64,000 nt of DNA from Chitinophagaceae bacterium (GTDB lineage Bacteria > Bacteroidota > Bacteroidia > Chitinophagales > Chitinophagaceae), in NCBI GenBank assembly GCA_014879565.1, contig JACSRW010000025.1:186001-250000 (forward strand). The letters run 5' to 3'. The notes below the pieces were generated by a model. That model had not been told where the DNA came from, made no database searches, and saw only the letters and a list, made by a program, of their open reading frames with translations. Below are positions 39,485 through 49,233 of the stretch, one piece after another; position 1 is the stretch's first letter; each line of letters opens with the position of its first letter. The position numbers and the translations under genes were made by a program.

Positions 39485-40774
39485 TCAGAGACTCCAGTAA
39501 GTACGGTTAGTGATTTTATTACGGAAAATACCTTTGAGGTCTGCAATCAGGGCATGTGGTTTGGTGATGGAAGTGAAATAATCATCTCCCAGTTCCTTGT
39601 ATTGCCGGTGCGGCACAGGAATAATCACCGCGTCATACTCATTCGCCGGCTCATTTACCAGGCCGAATCCGTATTCATGTTCCAGTTCCGCGGAATCGGC
39701 AAACGGATCTTCCACATCCACATTCACATAAAACTCTTTCAGGGCATTTACCACATCGGCGACTTTTGAATTCCGGATATCACTCACATCTTCTTTAAAA
39801 GTGGCGCCCTTTATCAGCACCCGGGCTGCTTTCACATCACCGTTGTTCTTGATAATATGCTGAATCACTTTGCGGGCGACATATTTACCCATATTATCAT
39901 TGATGCTGCGGCCGGCCAGGATCACTTCCGAATGATACCCCAGTTCCTTTGCCTTGTAGGTAAGGTAATACGGATCCACTCCGATACAATGTCCTCCTAC
40001 CAGACCAGGCTGAAACCTGAGAAAGTTCCACTTGGTTCCGGCGGCTTCCAGCACCTCATAAGTGTTGATATTCATCTTGTCAAAAATGAGCGACAACTCA
40101 TTCATGAGGGCAATATTCAGATCCCGCTGGGTGTTTTCAATAATTTTTGCCGCTTCTGCCACTTTGATGGAAGAAGCCCGGTGTACACCGGCCCTGACAA
40201 CCAGTTCATAAGTTTTCGCAATTTCTTCCAGGGATTCCGCGTCACAGCCGGAAACCACTTTTACAATTGTGGCCAGCGTATGCTGTTTGTCACCGGGATT
40301 GATTCTTTCCGGAGAATAACCGATTTTAAAATCGCTGACCGCTTTCAGCCCTGATAATTTTTCAATGATCGGCAGGCAGTCTTCCTCTGTACAACCGGGA
40401 TATACGGTAGACTCAAACACCACATAATCTCCTTTTTTAATGACCTTCCCCACTGTTTCCGATGCACGCTGTACCGGCTTCAGGTCCGGCACATTGTGTT
40501 CATCCACCGGTGTGGGTACAGCCACAATGAAAAATTTCGCCTCCCTTAACACATCCAGCGAGTCGGTAAATGTGATATCACAACCGTCAAACGCCTCTTT
40601 CTCCAGTTCATTGCTGGGATCTATGCCCTGCTTCATCATCTCGATACGACGGGCACTGATATCAAAGCCAATAACAGAAATTTTTCGTGCGAATTCGAGA
40701 GCGATTGGCAGGCCGACATAGCCGAGCCCGATTACAGCCAGTTTTGCATTTTTATCAAGTAAGTCCTGGTACAT
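39485..40774 (-). CDS. Nucleotide-sugar (UDP-HexNAc) 6-dehydrogenase, TviB/WbpA-like
   Basis: LAVIGLGYVGLPIALEFARKISVIGFDIS...VFESTVYPGCTEEDCLPIIE...GGHCIGVDPYYLTYKA. Confidence 0.9.
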   Translation of the reverse strand: MYQDLLDKNAKLAVIGLGYVGLPIALEFARKISVIGFDISARRIEMMKQGIDPSNELEKEAFDGCDITFTDSLDVLREAKFFIVAVPTPVDEHNVPDLKPVQRASETVGKVIKKGDYVVFESTVYPGCTEEDCLPIIEKLSGLKAVSDFKIGYSPERINPGDKQHTLATIVKVVSGCDAESLEEIAKTYELVVRAGVHRASSIKVAEAAKIIENTQRDLNIALMNELSLIFDKMNINTYEVLEAAGTKWNFLRFQPGLVGGHCIGVDPYYLTYKAKELGYHSEVILAGRSINDNMGKYVARKVIQHIIKNNGDVKAARVLIKGATFKEDVSDIRNSKVADVVNALKEFYVNVDVEDPFADSAELEHEYGFGLVNEPANEYDAVIIPVPHRQYKELGDDYFTSITKPHALIADLKGIFRNKITNRTYWSL

Positions 40775-40800
40775 GGTCCGGTGGTTTAACGGTTAGGGTA

Positions 40801-41931
40801 TTATTTGTTCAGGTAGGCAATTACGTTTTGGGTAATCCAGGCCAGTTGCTCTTCATCCAGTTCCGTATGGATGGGCAGAGAAATTACCCGGCTGGTCAGC
40901 CAGTCGGTAACCGGCATAACCTGGGAGGCGGTACCAAATTGTTCAAACATTTTTTGTTTATGCGCGGGCACGGGATAATAAATCATGGAAGGCACCTGCT
41001 TTTCTGCCAGCCACGCGGATAGTCCGTCGCGGTCCGCGTCCTGCAGGATCAGGGTATACTGATGAAATACATGTGTACAGTAATCAGCCCGGTAAGGAAC
41101 GGTAACACCGGCCAGACCGGCAAATGCCTGATCATAATAATCAGCTGCCCGGCGACGGCGTACAATATATTCGTCCAGGTGTTTCAGTTTGATATCCAGG
41201 ATGGCAGCCTGAATCGTATCCAGCCGGCTGTTGCAGCCGACCGTATCATGATAATATCTTTTCTGCTGTCCGTGATTGGCAATCATCCTGAGTTTTACCG
41301 CCAGATCAGCATCATTGGTAAACATGGCTCCGCCGTCCCCAAATGCGCCCAGATTCTTGGATGGGTAAAATGACGTGCAGCCAATATGACCGATAGTGCC
41401 GGTTTTTTTCTTTGATCCATCAGAAAAAGTATAATCACAGCCAATTGCCTGTGCGTTATCCTCCACTACAAACAGGTTATGTTTGGCTGCAATCGCCATA
41501 ATTTCCTCCATGGGGGCGGCATGTCCGTACAGGTGAACGGGTACAATGGCCCGGGTGCGCGGGGTGATGGCTTTCTCAATCGCCGCCGGGTCAATACAGA
41601 ATGTTTTCGGATCTACCTCAACAAAGACCGGTTTCAGCCGGAGCAGGGCGATCACTTCCGTGGTGGCAATATAGGTAAAAGAAGGGGTGATCACTTCGTC
41701 GCCGGGTTCGAGGCCCAGGGCCATCATGGCTATCTGCAGGGCATCGGTACCATTGGCACAGGGGATGGTATGGTTTACGCCAAGATAGGCGGAAAGGTTG
41801 GCCGCGAAATCCTGAACCGGTTTGCCATTAATAAAAGCCGAACTCTCCAGTACATCCAGCACGGCTTTGTCCACTTCGTTTTTTATATGATGATACTGCG
41901 TGCGGGTATCTACCATTTGTATCTGTCGCAT
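40801..41931 (-). CDS. DegT/DnrJ/EryC1/StrS-family PLP aminotransferase
   Basis: CANGTDALQIAMMALGLEPGDEVITPSFTYIATTEVIALL...VVEDNAQAIGCDY...TSFYPSKNLGAFGDGGAMFTND. Confidence 0.93.
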   Translation of the reverse strand: MRQIQMVDTRTQYHHIKNEVDKAVLDVLESSAFINGKPVQDFAANLSAYLGVNHTIPCANGTDALQIAMMALGLEPGDEVITPSFTYIATTEVIALLRLKPVFVEVDPKTFCIDPAAIEKAITPRTRAIVPVHLYGHAAPMEEIMAIAAKHNLFVVEDNAQAIGCDYTFSDGSKKKTGTIGHIGCTSFYPSKNLGAFGDGGAMFTNDADLAVKLRMIANHGQQKRYYHDTVGCNSRLDTIQAAILDIKLKHLDEYIVRRRRAADYYDQAFAGLAGVTVPYRADYCTHVFHQYTLILQDADRDGLSAWLAEKQVPSMIYYPVPAHKQKMFEQFGTASQVMPVTDWLTSRVISLPIHTELDEEQLAWITQNVIAYLNK

Positions 41932-42028
41932 GAAGGAAATTTATTCGTTTAAAGTGCCGCAAAAATAGTAAAATACCGCTGGTTTGCCGCATTGACATTA
42001 CTTTTGCCGGAAACATATACCTGCCGGT

Positions 42029-43300
42029 TTGGCTGTCATTCTTTACAATATATTTCTGTTTCTGTTTTCCGCAGCTGTCCGGATCGGCGCCCTGTTTTCG
42101 CCTAAAGCCGCCAGTTGGGTGAAGGGGCGGAAAAATATATTCCCGCAACTGCAAGCTGCCATCCCGGCTGATGCCAAAATAATCTGGATGCATTGCGCCT
42201 CCCTTGGGGAATTTGAACAGGGCCGTCCGCTGCTGGAAGCCATCCGGAGCCGGTATCCTGCTTACCGTTTGTTACTTACTTTTTTTTCACCATCAGGATA
42301 CGAGGTTAGGAAAAATTATGAAGGTGTTGACTGGGTGTTCTACCTGCCGGCCGACGGACCACGGAATGCCCGGAAATTCCTGGAAATCGCACACCCCGAG
42401 CTGGTCATCTTTGTCAAGTATGAATTCTGGTATTATTACCTGAAAAAAATCAGGTACCGGGGAATTCCCCTGCTGCTTGTTTCAGCCAACTTCTGGAAGG
42501 GCATGAGTTTTTTCTCCTGGTACGGAGGTCTTTACCGTAAAATGCTCTCCCGCTTTGAGCACGTTTTCGTTCAAAACGAAAATTCCCTGCACCTGCTTAA
42601 CGAAATCGGCCTGGGAGCCAACAGCAGTATAGCCGGAGATACCCGTTTTGACCGGGTATCCGAAATCGCAGGCCGCTTCACCCCCCTACCCCTTGTTGAA
42701 GCTTTCTGTGGCACAAGCCCGGTACTGGTATGCGGCAGCACCTGGCCAGATGATGAGCAGGTCATTGCGGCAGCTACACAGCAGCAGCCGGATTTACAGG
42801 AATTAAAAATAATTATTGCGCCGCATGAAACCGGCGAAACCCATATCCAGGATATTCTTCGTCTTTTCCCCGGCGCTCTTCGGTACTCCGGTGCTGATCC
42901 GGAAAAAGCAAGCGGGGCACAGGTACTGGTTATTGATAATATTGGTATGCTCTCCCGTATATACCGGTACGGGTGGGTCACTTATGTGGGAGGAGGACTG
43001 AAAAAATCAGGTATCCATAATGTGCTGGAAGCGGCAGTATATGGGAAAATTGTACTGTTCGGCCCGAATTACCGGCAATATGCAGAAGCCGTCGGTCTGA
43101 TCAAATGTGGCGGCGCGATCAGTTTTACCGATGAAAAGAAGGATGGAAAGATGCTGCGCCTTTTGCTGAATACCCTTTTGGAAGACGAAAATGAATACGG
43201 GTTACGGGCGGCGGCCGCCGCTCATTTTGTCGAATCCCACAAGGGAGCCACCGGCAGAATAATGCAGTATATTCAGGAAAAGCGTCTTTTAACCAGCTGA
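42029..43300 (+). CDS. waaA: 3-deoxy-D-manno-octulosonic acid (Kdo) transferase
   Basis: IWMHCASLGEFEQGRPLLEAIRSRYPAYRLLLTFFSPSGYEVRKNY...VYVGGGLKKSGIHNVLEAAVYGKIVLFGPNYRQYAEA; TTG start. Confidence 0.92.
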   Translation: MAVILYNIFLFLFSAAVRIGALFSPKAASWVKGRKNIFPQLQAAIPADAKIIWMHCASLGEFEQGRPLLEAIRSRYPAYRLLLTFFSPSGYEVRKNYEGVDWVFYLPADGPRNARKFLEIAHPELVIFVKYEFWYYYLKKIRYRGIPLLLVSANFWKGMSFFSWYGGLYRKMLSRFEHVFVQNENSLHLLNEIGLGANSSIAGDTRFDRVSEIAGRFTPLPLVEAFCGTSPVLVCGSTWPDDEQVIAAATQQQPDLQELKIIIAPHETGETHIQDILRLFPGALRYSGADPEKASGAQVLVIDNIGMLSRIYRYGWVTYVGGGLKKSGIHNVLEAAVYGKIVLFGPNYRQYAEAVGLIKCGGAISFTDEKKDGKMLRLLLNTLLEDENEYGLRAAAAAHFVESHKGATGRIMQYIQEKRLLTS

Positions 43301-43989
43301 TCAAAATGTAAAACAGCCTCATTGTTCGGATCCCAGCCCAGCTTCACCTTTAACTCCCGGCTGATCCAGTATTCGGCCTCCGCATAAACGGTGAAATTAT
43401 TGATCGTGCGGATACACCGGTCATACATATTTTCATCGCCACGGAACAATTCGTTTATAAACAGAAATCGGTCATTGATACCGATCGCTTTCCGCAAGTC
43501 ACGCACCGGAGCTTCTTTCAATACCTCCATCAGTTCGGTATGCCCCTGTTTCAGCTTGTCATTCAGGGATTCGCCATTATCCCCCTTGTCATTCACTTCT
43601 TTTTTCGGTGCCTGGTGAAATAGCGTCGGTATTTCCGTAAGCGGATCAAAAGTCATATCCAGCTGCGTATTCCGGGCTTTAGCGGCTGGCGCTTCTGCAG
43701 TTTTAAGAGGTTTCTCCGGGGTTATTGGTTCCGTAACGGGATTAGCCGGAGCGGGAATATATTTTTCGTATTGTTCCGGAACTACCGCGGTTTCCCGGCT
43801 TACCGGGGCCGCAGGTACTGCCGGCAGCATTACCGCGACCTTGGCGGTTCCCAGCCCCTGTCCGGATGCTGAACCGGCCTTGGTCAGCTCAAACTGGATC
43901 AGCTGAACGGTGGCCAGCAACTGAGCCGGGCTGGCATGCTGGTCTGCCTGTTCTTTTAGTTTATGGATCAATGAAGCGATTCGTTCCAT
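43273..43989 (-). CDS. Hypothetical protein with Pro/Ala-rich linker and conserved C-terminal region
   Basis: 238-aa ORF on the opposite strand; C-terminus VRDLRKAIGINDRFLFINELFRGDENMYDRCIRTINNFTVYAEAEYWISRELKVKLGW looks constrained. Confidence 0.75.
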   Translation of the reverse strand: MERIASLIHKLKEQADQHASPAQLLATVQLIQFELTKAGSASGQGLGTAKVAVMLPAVPAAPVSRETAVVPEQYEKYIPAPANPVTEPITPEKPLKTAEAPAAKARNTQLDMTFDPLTEIPTLFHQAPKKEVNDKGDNGESLNDKLKQGHTELMEVLKEAPVRDLRKAIGINDRFLFINELFRGDENMYDRCIRTINNFTVYAEAEYWISRELKVKLGWDPNNEAVLHFDQLVKRRFS

Positions 43990-43994
43990 TCAAT

Positions 43995-44002
43995 TATATT
44001 TG
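43995..44002 (+). promoter_or_regulatory. -7 element TATATTTG upstream of tdk
   Basis: Exact TAnnTTTG match. Confidence 0.4.
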
Positions 44003-44083
44003 GCCCCGGTGAACGGGCCTGATAAAGTTACAAACAGTTTGCCAATAAAAAGGACTCTCCCCGGGGAGGTTTAAATCTTAACA

Positions 44084-44650
44084 ATGTTTATTGAACCCAA
44101 TACCAGCGGTGAAAAAAGAGGCAGTATCGAAGTGATCTGTGGCTCCATGTTCAGCGGCAAGACCGAAGAACTGATCCGTCGTCTTAAAAGAGTAAAAATC
44201 GCCAACCAGAAAGTGGAGATTTTCAAACCCGCCATAGACATCCGCTATGACGAAGTGAAGATCGTATCGCATGATGCGTCCGCCATTCATTCCACCCCGA
44301 TAGATAATTCCCAGAAAATACTGCTGATGGCCGGTGATGCGGATGTGATCGGGATAGATGAAGCACAGTTTTTTGATGAGGAAATCGCGAATGTCTGTGA
44401 CGAACTGGCATTCCGGGGTATCCGGGTAATTGTGGCCGGTCTGGATATGGATTACCTGGGCAAACCCTTCGGCCAGATGCCCTATATCATGGCCAAGGCC
44501 GACTATGTAACCAAACTGCACGCCATCTGTATGAAATGCGGAAGTATCGCCAATTATTCCTACCGCAAAATACCCAACGAGGACCAGGTAATGCTGGGGG
44601 CCACTGATGCCTATGAGCCCCGTTGCCGGAAATGTTATCATGAAAAGTAA
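44084..44650 (+). CDS. tdk: Thymidine kinase
   Basis: [24 protein letters not shown]...[43 protein letters not shown]...CMKCGS. Confidence 0.96.
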   Translation: MFIEPNTSGEKRGSIEVICGSMFSGKTEELIRRLKRVKIANQKVEIFKPAIDIRYDEVKIVSHDASAIHSTPIDNSQKILLMAGDADVIGIDEAQFFDEEIANVCDELAFRGIRVIVAGLDMDYLGKPFGQMPYIMAKADYVTKLHAICMKCGSIANYSYRKIPNEDQVMLGATDAYEPRCRKCYHEK

Positions 44651-44748
44651 ACACTCGGGTTTCTGTTGAAGGAATTTTGATACCGTATAGACAGGTGCAG
44701 CGACATCCTGTTTAAAAAAAAGCCCGGCTTACACTGAAACAATTATTT

Positions 44749-45423
44749 TTGTCCGAAACAGATACGATCAGCACTTTCAGACATATAGTAACCCTTTTCC
44801 GGAAAGACCTGCTCCTGGAACTCAGGCAGCAATACAGTTTTTACGGCATTCTCCTGTATATAGGGGCTACCATTTTTGTACTTTTTATGGCCCTGGAAGA
44901 TCCGGATACACGGGTCTGGAACGGGCTGTTCTGGGTTATCCAGTTATTCATTTGTATCAATGCGGTAGCGAAAAGTTTTCTGCAGGAAAGCCGGGGCCGA
45001 ATGCTCTATTTTTATTCCGTGGCCAGTCCGACCGCATTTGTCCTTTCTAAATTACTTTTCAATTCCGTGCTGATGCTGCTGATGAGCAGCCTGAGCCTTT
45101 TGTTGTTTACCCTTTTCCTGGGTAATCCGCTCCAGAAAGCAGGTCCCTTTATCGGGCTGGTTTTGCTGGGAGGCTGGAGCCTGAGCCTGGTATTCAGTTT
45201 CCTGGCGGCTATTGCCGCCAAAGCGCAGCAAAATGCGGCTATCATGGCCGTTCTGGGCTTCCCCGTGATCATCCCGCAACTGATTCTGCTCATGCGGCTG
45301 TCTGGCGCCGCCTTTTCCCCGTTGCTGGAAATCCCGCTGCCTACGGTCCTGATGCTGGTGGCCCTGGACGCACTTATTGTTTTACTGGCCGTAATTCTTT
45401 TCCCTTTTTTGTGGAAAGACTGA
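44749..45423 (+). CDS. ccmB: Heme exporter protein B-like (CcmB)
   Basis: FRKDLLLELRQQYSFYGILLYIGATIFVLFMAL...SFLQESRGRMLYFYSVASPTAFVLSKLLFN; upstream of ccsA; start codon uncertain. Confidence 0.85.
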   Translation: MSETDTISTFRHIVTLFRKDLLLELRQQYSFYGILLYIGATIFVLFMALEDPDTRVWNGLFWVIQLFICINAVAKSFLQESRGRMLYFYSVASPTAFVLSKLLFNSVLMLLMSSLSLLLFTLFLGNPLQKAGPFIGLVLLGGWSLSLVFSFLAAIAAKAQQNAAIMAVLGFPVIIPQLILLMRLSGAAFSPLLEIPLPTVLMLVALDALIVLLAVILFPFLWKD

Positions 45424-45501
45424 CAAAAATCTTCCCCGGTCCTGAAAAGAATTATACAAGCGAATAGCCGGCTCCCCTTATTTTTGCCTCATATTCCGAC
45501 G

Positions 45502-46224
45502 ATGACGACCAACGTTAAAAATTATATGCACAAATCCTGGTGGAAGATAACCGCTGTCGTGCTGCTGGTTTATACGTTTATAATGGGCTTCCTGGGAGAG
45601 GTACCCCGCCTTCCCCTTCTGCAGGAAACAATCCGTAACCTGTATTTCCACGTCTGTATGTGGTTTGCCATGATGATCCTGTTTACTGCTTCTGTGGTGA
45701 ATTCGATCCGGTATCTCCGCACATTCCAGTACAAGTATGATATCTACGCCAGGCATTTTGCCGTTGTGGCGATTGTGTTTGGACTCCTCGGTTATGCCAC
45801 CGGCGCTATCTGGGCCTCCTTTACCTGGGCGGATCCGAATAAACCGGCCACCGATTCGTTCAGCACCATTGCCCGTGATCCGAAACTGATCGGAGCCGCC
45901 ATTGCCTTGCTGGTATATTTTGCCTACCTGATTCTCCGGGATTCGATCCAGGATATGGATAAAAAAGCCCGGATCAGCGCTGTGTACAATATTTTCGCTT
46001 ATGCTATCCTGTTTCCGGCGATCTGGATTCTGCCGCGTATCCTGCCCAGCCTGCACCCGGGGAATGATGGTGAAAATCCGGCCCTGGATGTAAAAAATGA
46101 TATTGACGGCAGTATGCGGCTGGTTTTTTACCCGGCCGTTATCGGATGGACCCTGCTGGGAGTATGGATAACCACCTTAAAAATAAGGCTGAGTTTACTG
46201 AACGAAAAAAAGATGTCTGCATGA
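45502..46224 (+). CDS. ccsA: Cytochrome c biogenesis protein CcsA/CcmC
   Basis: WWKITAVVLLVYTFIMGFLGEVPRLPLLQETIRNLYFHVCMWFAMMILFTASVVNSIRYL...GYATGAIWASFTWADP; start moved to the ATG at 45502. Confidence 0.88.
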   Translation: MTTNVKNYMHKSWWKITAVVLLVYTFIMGFLGEVPRLPLLQETIRNLYFHVCMWFAMMILFTASVVNSIRYLRTFQYKYDIYARHFAVVAIVFGLLGYATGAIWASFTWADPNKPATDSFSTIARDPKLIGAAIALLVYFAYLILRDSIQDMDKKARISAVYNIFAYAILFPAIWILPRILPSLHPGNDGENPALDVKNDIDGSMRLVFYPAVIGWTLLGVWITTLKIRLSLLNEKKMSA

Positions 46225-46433
46225 AAATCCTGAAAAAAACAACCCTGCTTTTTGTCCTGCTGCTGTCCGGCTTATGGCTCCATGCACAGGGAGAGCCGGC
46301 TACCATGGCGGATACCATGCGCAGCAACGGACGCATATATGTAGTGGTCGCCGTGGTACTTACCATCCTGACCGGTCTCATTCTCTACCTGGTGCGTCTT
46401 GACCGGAAAATCAGCCGGTTCGAAAAAGACTAA
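46221..46433 (+). CDS. Small CcmD-like membrane protein
   Basis: MKILKKTTLLFVLLLSGLWLHAQGEPATMADTMRSNGRIYVVVAVVLTILTGLILYLVRLDRKISRFEKD; ATGA overlap with ccsA. Confidence 0.72.
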   Translation: MKILKKTTLLFVLLLSGLWLHAQGEPATMADTMRSNGRIYVVVAVVLTILTGLILYLVRLDRKISRFEKD

Positions 46434-46444
46434 AAAAAGATCAG

Positions 46445-46461
46445 GCCGGCCCGAAGCCGGC
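46445..46461 (+). terminator. Hairpin after the ccmB-ccsA-ccmD-like unit
   Basis: GCCGGC-CCGAA-GCCGGC then CTTT; modest T-run. Confidence 0.5.
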
Positions 46462-46515
46462 TTTAAAAAGACCCGATAGAATAACGAACGATTGCTATAA
46501 CCTAAAAAAAAAATC

Positions 46516-47931
46516 ATGTCAAACAAGTACAGCTTTTTTGGCGCAGTGGAAAAAAGTTTCGACAAAGCGGCCAAATTCACTAAATGGGACAAAGGAATAC
46601 TTGAGCAGATCCGCCAGTGTAATGCCGTGTACCAGATGCGTTTCCCGATCAAGCGTGATGACGGATCCATAGAGGTGATTGAGGCTTACCGTGTACAGCA
46701 CTCTCACCATAAAGCGCCCTGTAAAGGGGGTATCCGCTTTGCCGCCGAGGTAAACCAGGATGAAGTGATGGCCCTGGCCGCCCTGATGACCTATAAGTGT
46801 ACCATCGTGAATGTACCGTTTGGCGGCGCCAAGGGCGGTATCAAGATTGATCCCAAAAAATATTCCCCCTTTGAACTGGAAAAAATCACCCGCCGTTACA
46901 CTTCTGAACTGATCCGTAAGAAGTTTATCGGGCCCGGTACAGATGTACCTGCTCCGGATTATGGTACCGGCGAAAGAGAAATGTCCTGGATACTTGACAC
47001 CTACTCTGCCATGCACCCGGGTGAAATTGATGCAGCAGGTTGTGTCACCGGTAAACCCATTTCCCAGGGCGGTGTAAGAGGCCGCCGGGAAGCTACGGGA
47101 CTGGGTGTGTTCTTTGGCATCCGCGAAGTCTGCAACATGCCCGATATTATGGACAAACTTGGCCTGCCTACCGGTGTGGAAGGTAAAAAAGTAATCGTAC
47201 AGGGGCTGGGCAACGTGGGATACCACTCCGCCAAATTCTTCCAGGACGCAAAAGCAAAAATCATCGCGCTTGCTGAATATGAAGGAGCCATCTGGAACGA
47301 AAACGGTCTGGATGTGGATGCCGTATTCCAGCACCGCAAAAAAACAGGTTCGATCCTGAACTTCCCCGGGGCCAATAATTTTGCCAAAACCGGTGAGGCT
47401 CTGGAAATGGAATGTGATATCCTGATTCCCGCCGCCCTGGAAAATGTGATTGATGGTAAAAACGCCCCGAATGTTAAAGCCAAACTAATCGGGGAAGCAG
47501 CCAACGGCCCGCTGACCCCGGAAGCGGATGAAGTTTTTGCCAAAAAAGGAATCATCGTGGTACCTGATATGTACCTCAATGCCGGCGGGGTAACCGTTTC
47601 CTACTTTGAATGGCTGAAAAACCTGAGTCACGTGCGGTACGGACGAATGGAAAAAAGGTTCACAGAAAATATGAACAGCCAGATCCTGAGCCAGATGGAA
47701 GAACTGAGCAATAAGAAAGTTACCGACTCGGCCCGGCAAATGATCCTGCACGGACCCGATGAGATTGATCTTGTATACAGCGGACTGGAAGAAACCATGA
47801 TCAATGCCACCCGCGAAATCATGGAAACCTGGAAAGATAACCCCGCTATTCCCGATATGCGGACAGCTGCTTATGTTGTGGCTATCAACAAAGTGGCAAC
47901 TGCCTATTCAGAACTGGGTATTTTCCCGTAA
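46516..47931 (+). CDS. gdhA: Glu/Leu/Phe/Val dehydrogenase (glutamate dehydrogenase)
   Basis: [66 protein letters not shown]...[21 protein letters not shown]. Confidence 0.95.
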   Translation: MSNKYSFFGAVEKSFDKAAKFTKWDKGILEQIRQCNAVYQMRFPIKRDDGSIEVIEAYRVQHSHHKAPCKGGIRFAAEVNQDEVMALAALMTYKCTIVNVPFGGAKGGIKIDPKKYSPFELEKITRRYTSELIRKKFIGPGTDVPAPDYGTGEREMSWILDTYSAMHPGEIDAAGCVTGKPISQGGVRGRREATGLGVFFGIREVCNMPDIMDKLGLPTGVEGKKVIVQGLGNVGYHSAKFFQDAKAKIIALAEYEGAIWNENGLDVDAVFQHRKKTGSILNFPGANNFAKTGEALEMECDILIPAALENVIDGKNAPNVKAKLIGEAANGPLTPEADEVFAKKGIIVVPDMYLNAGGVTVSYFEWLKNLSHVRYGRMEKRFTENMNSQILSQMEELSNKKVTDSARQMILHGPDEIDLVYSGLEETMINATREIMETWKDNPAIPDMRTAAYVVAINKVATAYSELGIFP

Positions 47932-47954
47932 AGCCATACTACTTGCTTATCCCT

Positions 47955-47984
47955 GTCCCGGCTTCTGCGGCCGGGACTTTTTTT
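47955..47984 (+). terminator. Intrinsic terminator of gdhA
   Basis: GTCCCGGC-TTCTGCG-GCCGGGAC-TTTTTTT. Confidence 0.9.
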
Positions 47985-48068
47985 ACCCCTTATTCAAGCG
48001 TAAAGCCGTTTATACAGGAATATGCCACGGGCAGCCGGATTGCTTACCTTAGCGGCAAATCATCAACC

Positions 48069-48776
48069 ATGAAACATATTCTTTTCGCCTTCCTCACTCT
48101 ATCTTTTTTTACTGCTGCTGGACAAACCGCCGATGAAATTGTACAGCAACACGCCAATGCCATGGGAGGGTTGGATGCCTTCAACAAAGTATCCACCTAT
48201 AAAATGACCGGGTCCGCCTCCGCCCAGGGAATGGATCTGCCCGTAACCACTGTGATTATTAATGGTAAATCCATGCGCACCGATGTGGAAGTGATGGGCC
48301 AATCCATCACCAATGTTTATCATAACGGAACCGGCTGGAAAATTAATCCGTTTGCAGGTGCCACCGAGGCCACAGAAGTAACCGGAACTGAACTGATTGA
48401 TTTTAAAGCGCAGACCAGCCTGGCCAGTAACCTGATGGACTATAAACAGCGGGGACATAAGGTGGAACTCCTGGAGCCCGTAACCGAAGAGGGCATAAAA
48501 ATGTTTCGTTTAAAACTGACCGCCAAAGAGGATGGACGTGTAACTACTTACTTTATAAACAGCACCGATTTCCTGGTTAAAAAATCTGTCACCCTGAGGG
48601 AAATACAGGGACAGGAAATGGAGATCACCACTTTCTACAGTGATTATAAGGAATTCGGCGGGCTGAAATTCGCCGGTATCCGCCGGCAGGAAGTCATGGG
48701 ACAGGTAATGCAGGAACTGCACCTGGAAAAAGTGGAACTGAACCTGACTATTGACGAATCCGTTTTCAACAAATAA
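48069..48776 (+). CDS. Secreted/periplasmic hypothetical protein (outer-membrane-lipoprotein-sorting-like fold possible)
   Basis: MKHILFAFLTLSFFTAAGQTADEIVQQHANAMGGLDAFNKVSTYKMTGSASAQGMDLPVTTVI; signal peptide; longer ORF start at 47943 rejected because it crosses the gdhA terminator. Confidence 0.75.
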   Translation: MKHILFAFLTLSFFTAAGQTADEIVQQHANAMGGLDAFNKVSTYKMTGSASAQGMDLPVTTVIINGKSMRTDVEVMGQSITNVYHNGTGWKINPFAGATEATEVTGTELIDFKAQTSLASNLMDYKQRGHKVELLEPVTEEGIKMFRLKLTAKEDGRVTTYFINSTDFLVKKSVTLREIQGQEMEITTFYSDYKEFGGLKFAGIRRQEVMGQVMQELHLEKVELNLTIDESVFNK

Positions 48777-48780
48777 AATA

Positions 48781-49221
48781 TCAGGGAACAAATCCCGGCA
48801 ATGAACCGAGGCTGAGGAGCCCCTGACCGGTCCGTTCCCAGCCATAGGTGAAATCCCCGTTGGTAATAACCAGGAAGGGGACAGGTATTGCCATATTATA
48901 ACGCAGCAGCTGATCAAGTACCGGCTGATCCATATTGATATCAGGTGATTTACACTCCACCATCATCCAGGGTTTTTGCTGCCTGTCGTATACCAGTATA
49001 TCAAAACGGCGGGATAATTCGCCCAGGCGGAATTCTTTTTCCACGGCTATCAGGGCAGGAGGATATTCCGCCACCCTGACCAGGTATTGCAGAAAATTCT
49101 GACGAACCCATTCCTCGGGTGTGAGTACCAGCCATTTCTTACGGAAGGAATCAAATATCAGCCGGCGCTTTCCCTCTTCTTTGTACCGGAAAGACGGTTC
49201 CGGATAAGTGATCCTGATCAT
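48781..49221 (-). CDS. Standalone type I restriction enzyme R N-terminal-like (HSDR_N) domain protein
   Basis: LVRVAEYPPALIAVEKEFRLGELSRRFDILVYDRQQKPWMMVECKSPDINMDQPVLDQLLRYNMAIPVPFLVITNGDFTYGW; D...ECK nuclease-like pattern; start set at MIRITYPEPS. Confidence 0.82.
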   Translation of the reverse strand: MIRITYPEPSFRYKEEGKRRLIFDSFRKKWLVLTPEEWVRQNFLQYLVRVAEYPPALIAVEKEFRLGELSRRFDILVYDRQQKPWMMVECKSPDINMDQPVLDQLLRYNMAIPVPFLVITNGDFTYGWERTGQGLLSLGSLPGFVP

Positions 49222-49225
49222 AGGC

Positions 49226-49233
49226 CAAAGGTA
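49226..49233 (-). promoter_or_regulatory. -7 element TACCTTTG exactly 4 nt upstream of the HSDR_N-like ATG
   Basis: Plus caaaggta 49226-49233; CAT at 49219-49221. Confidence 0.55.

Noticed and set aside
46519-47334. 271-aa minus ORF over gdhA
   Set aside because: Shadow ORF of gdhA
47943-48068. Upstream extension of the 48069 gene to 47943
   Set aside because: Crosses the gdhA terminator hairpin; the internal ATG at 48069 begins a signal peptide
48781-49221. Restriction-modification or defence system
   Set aside because: Only a standalone HSDR_N-like domain; no methyltransferase, specificity or helicase subunit nearby
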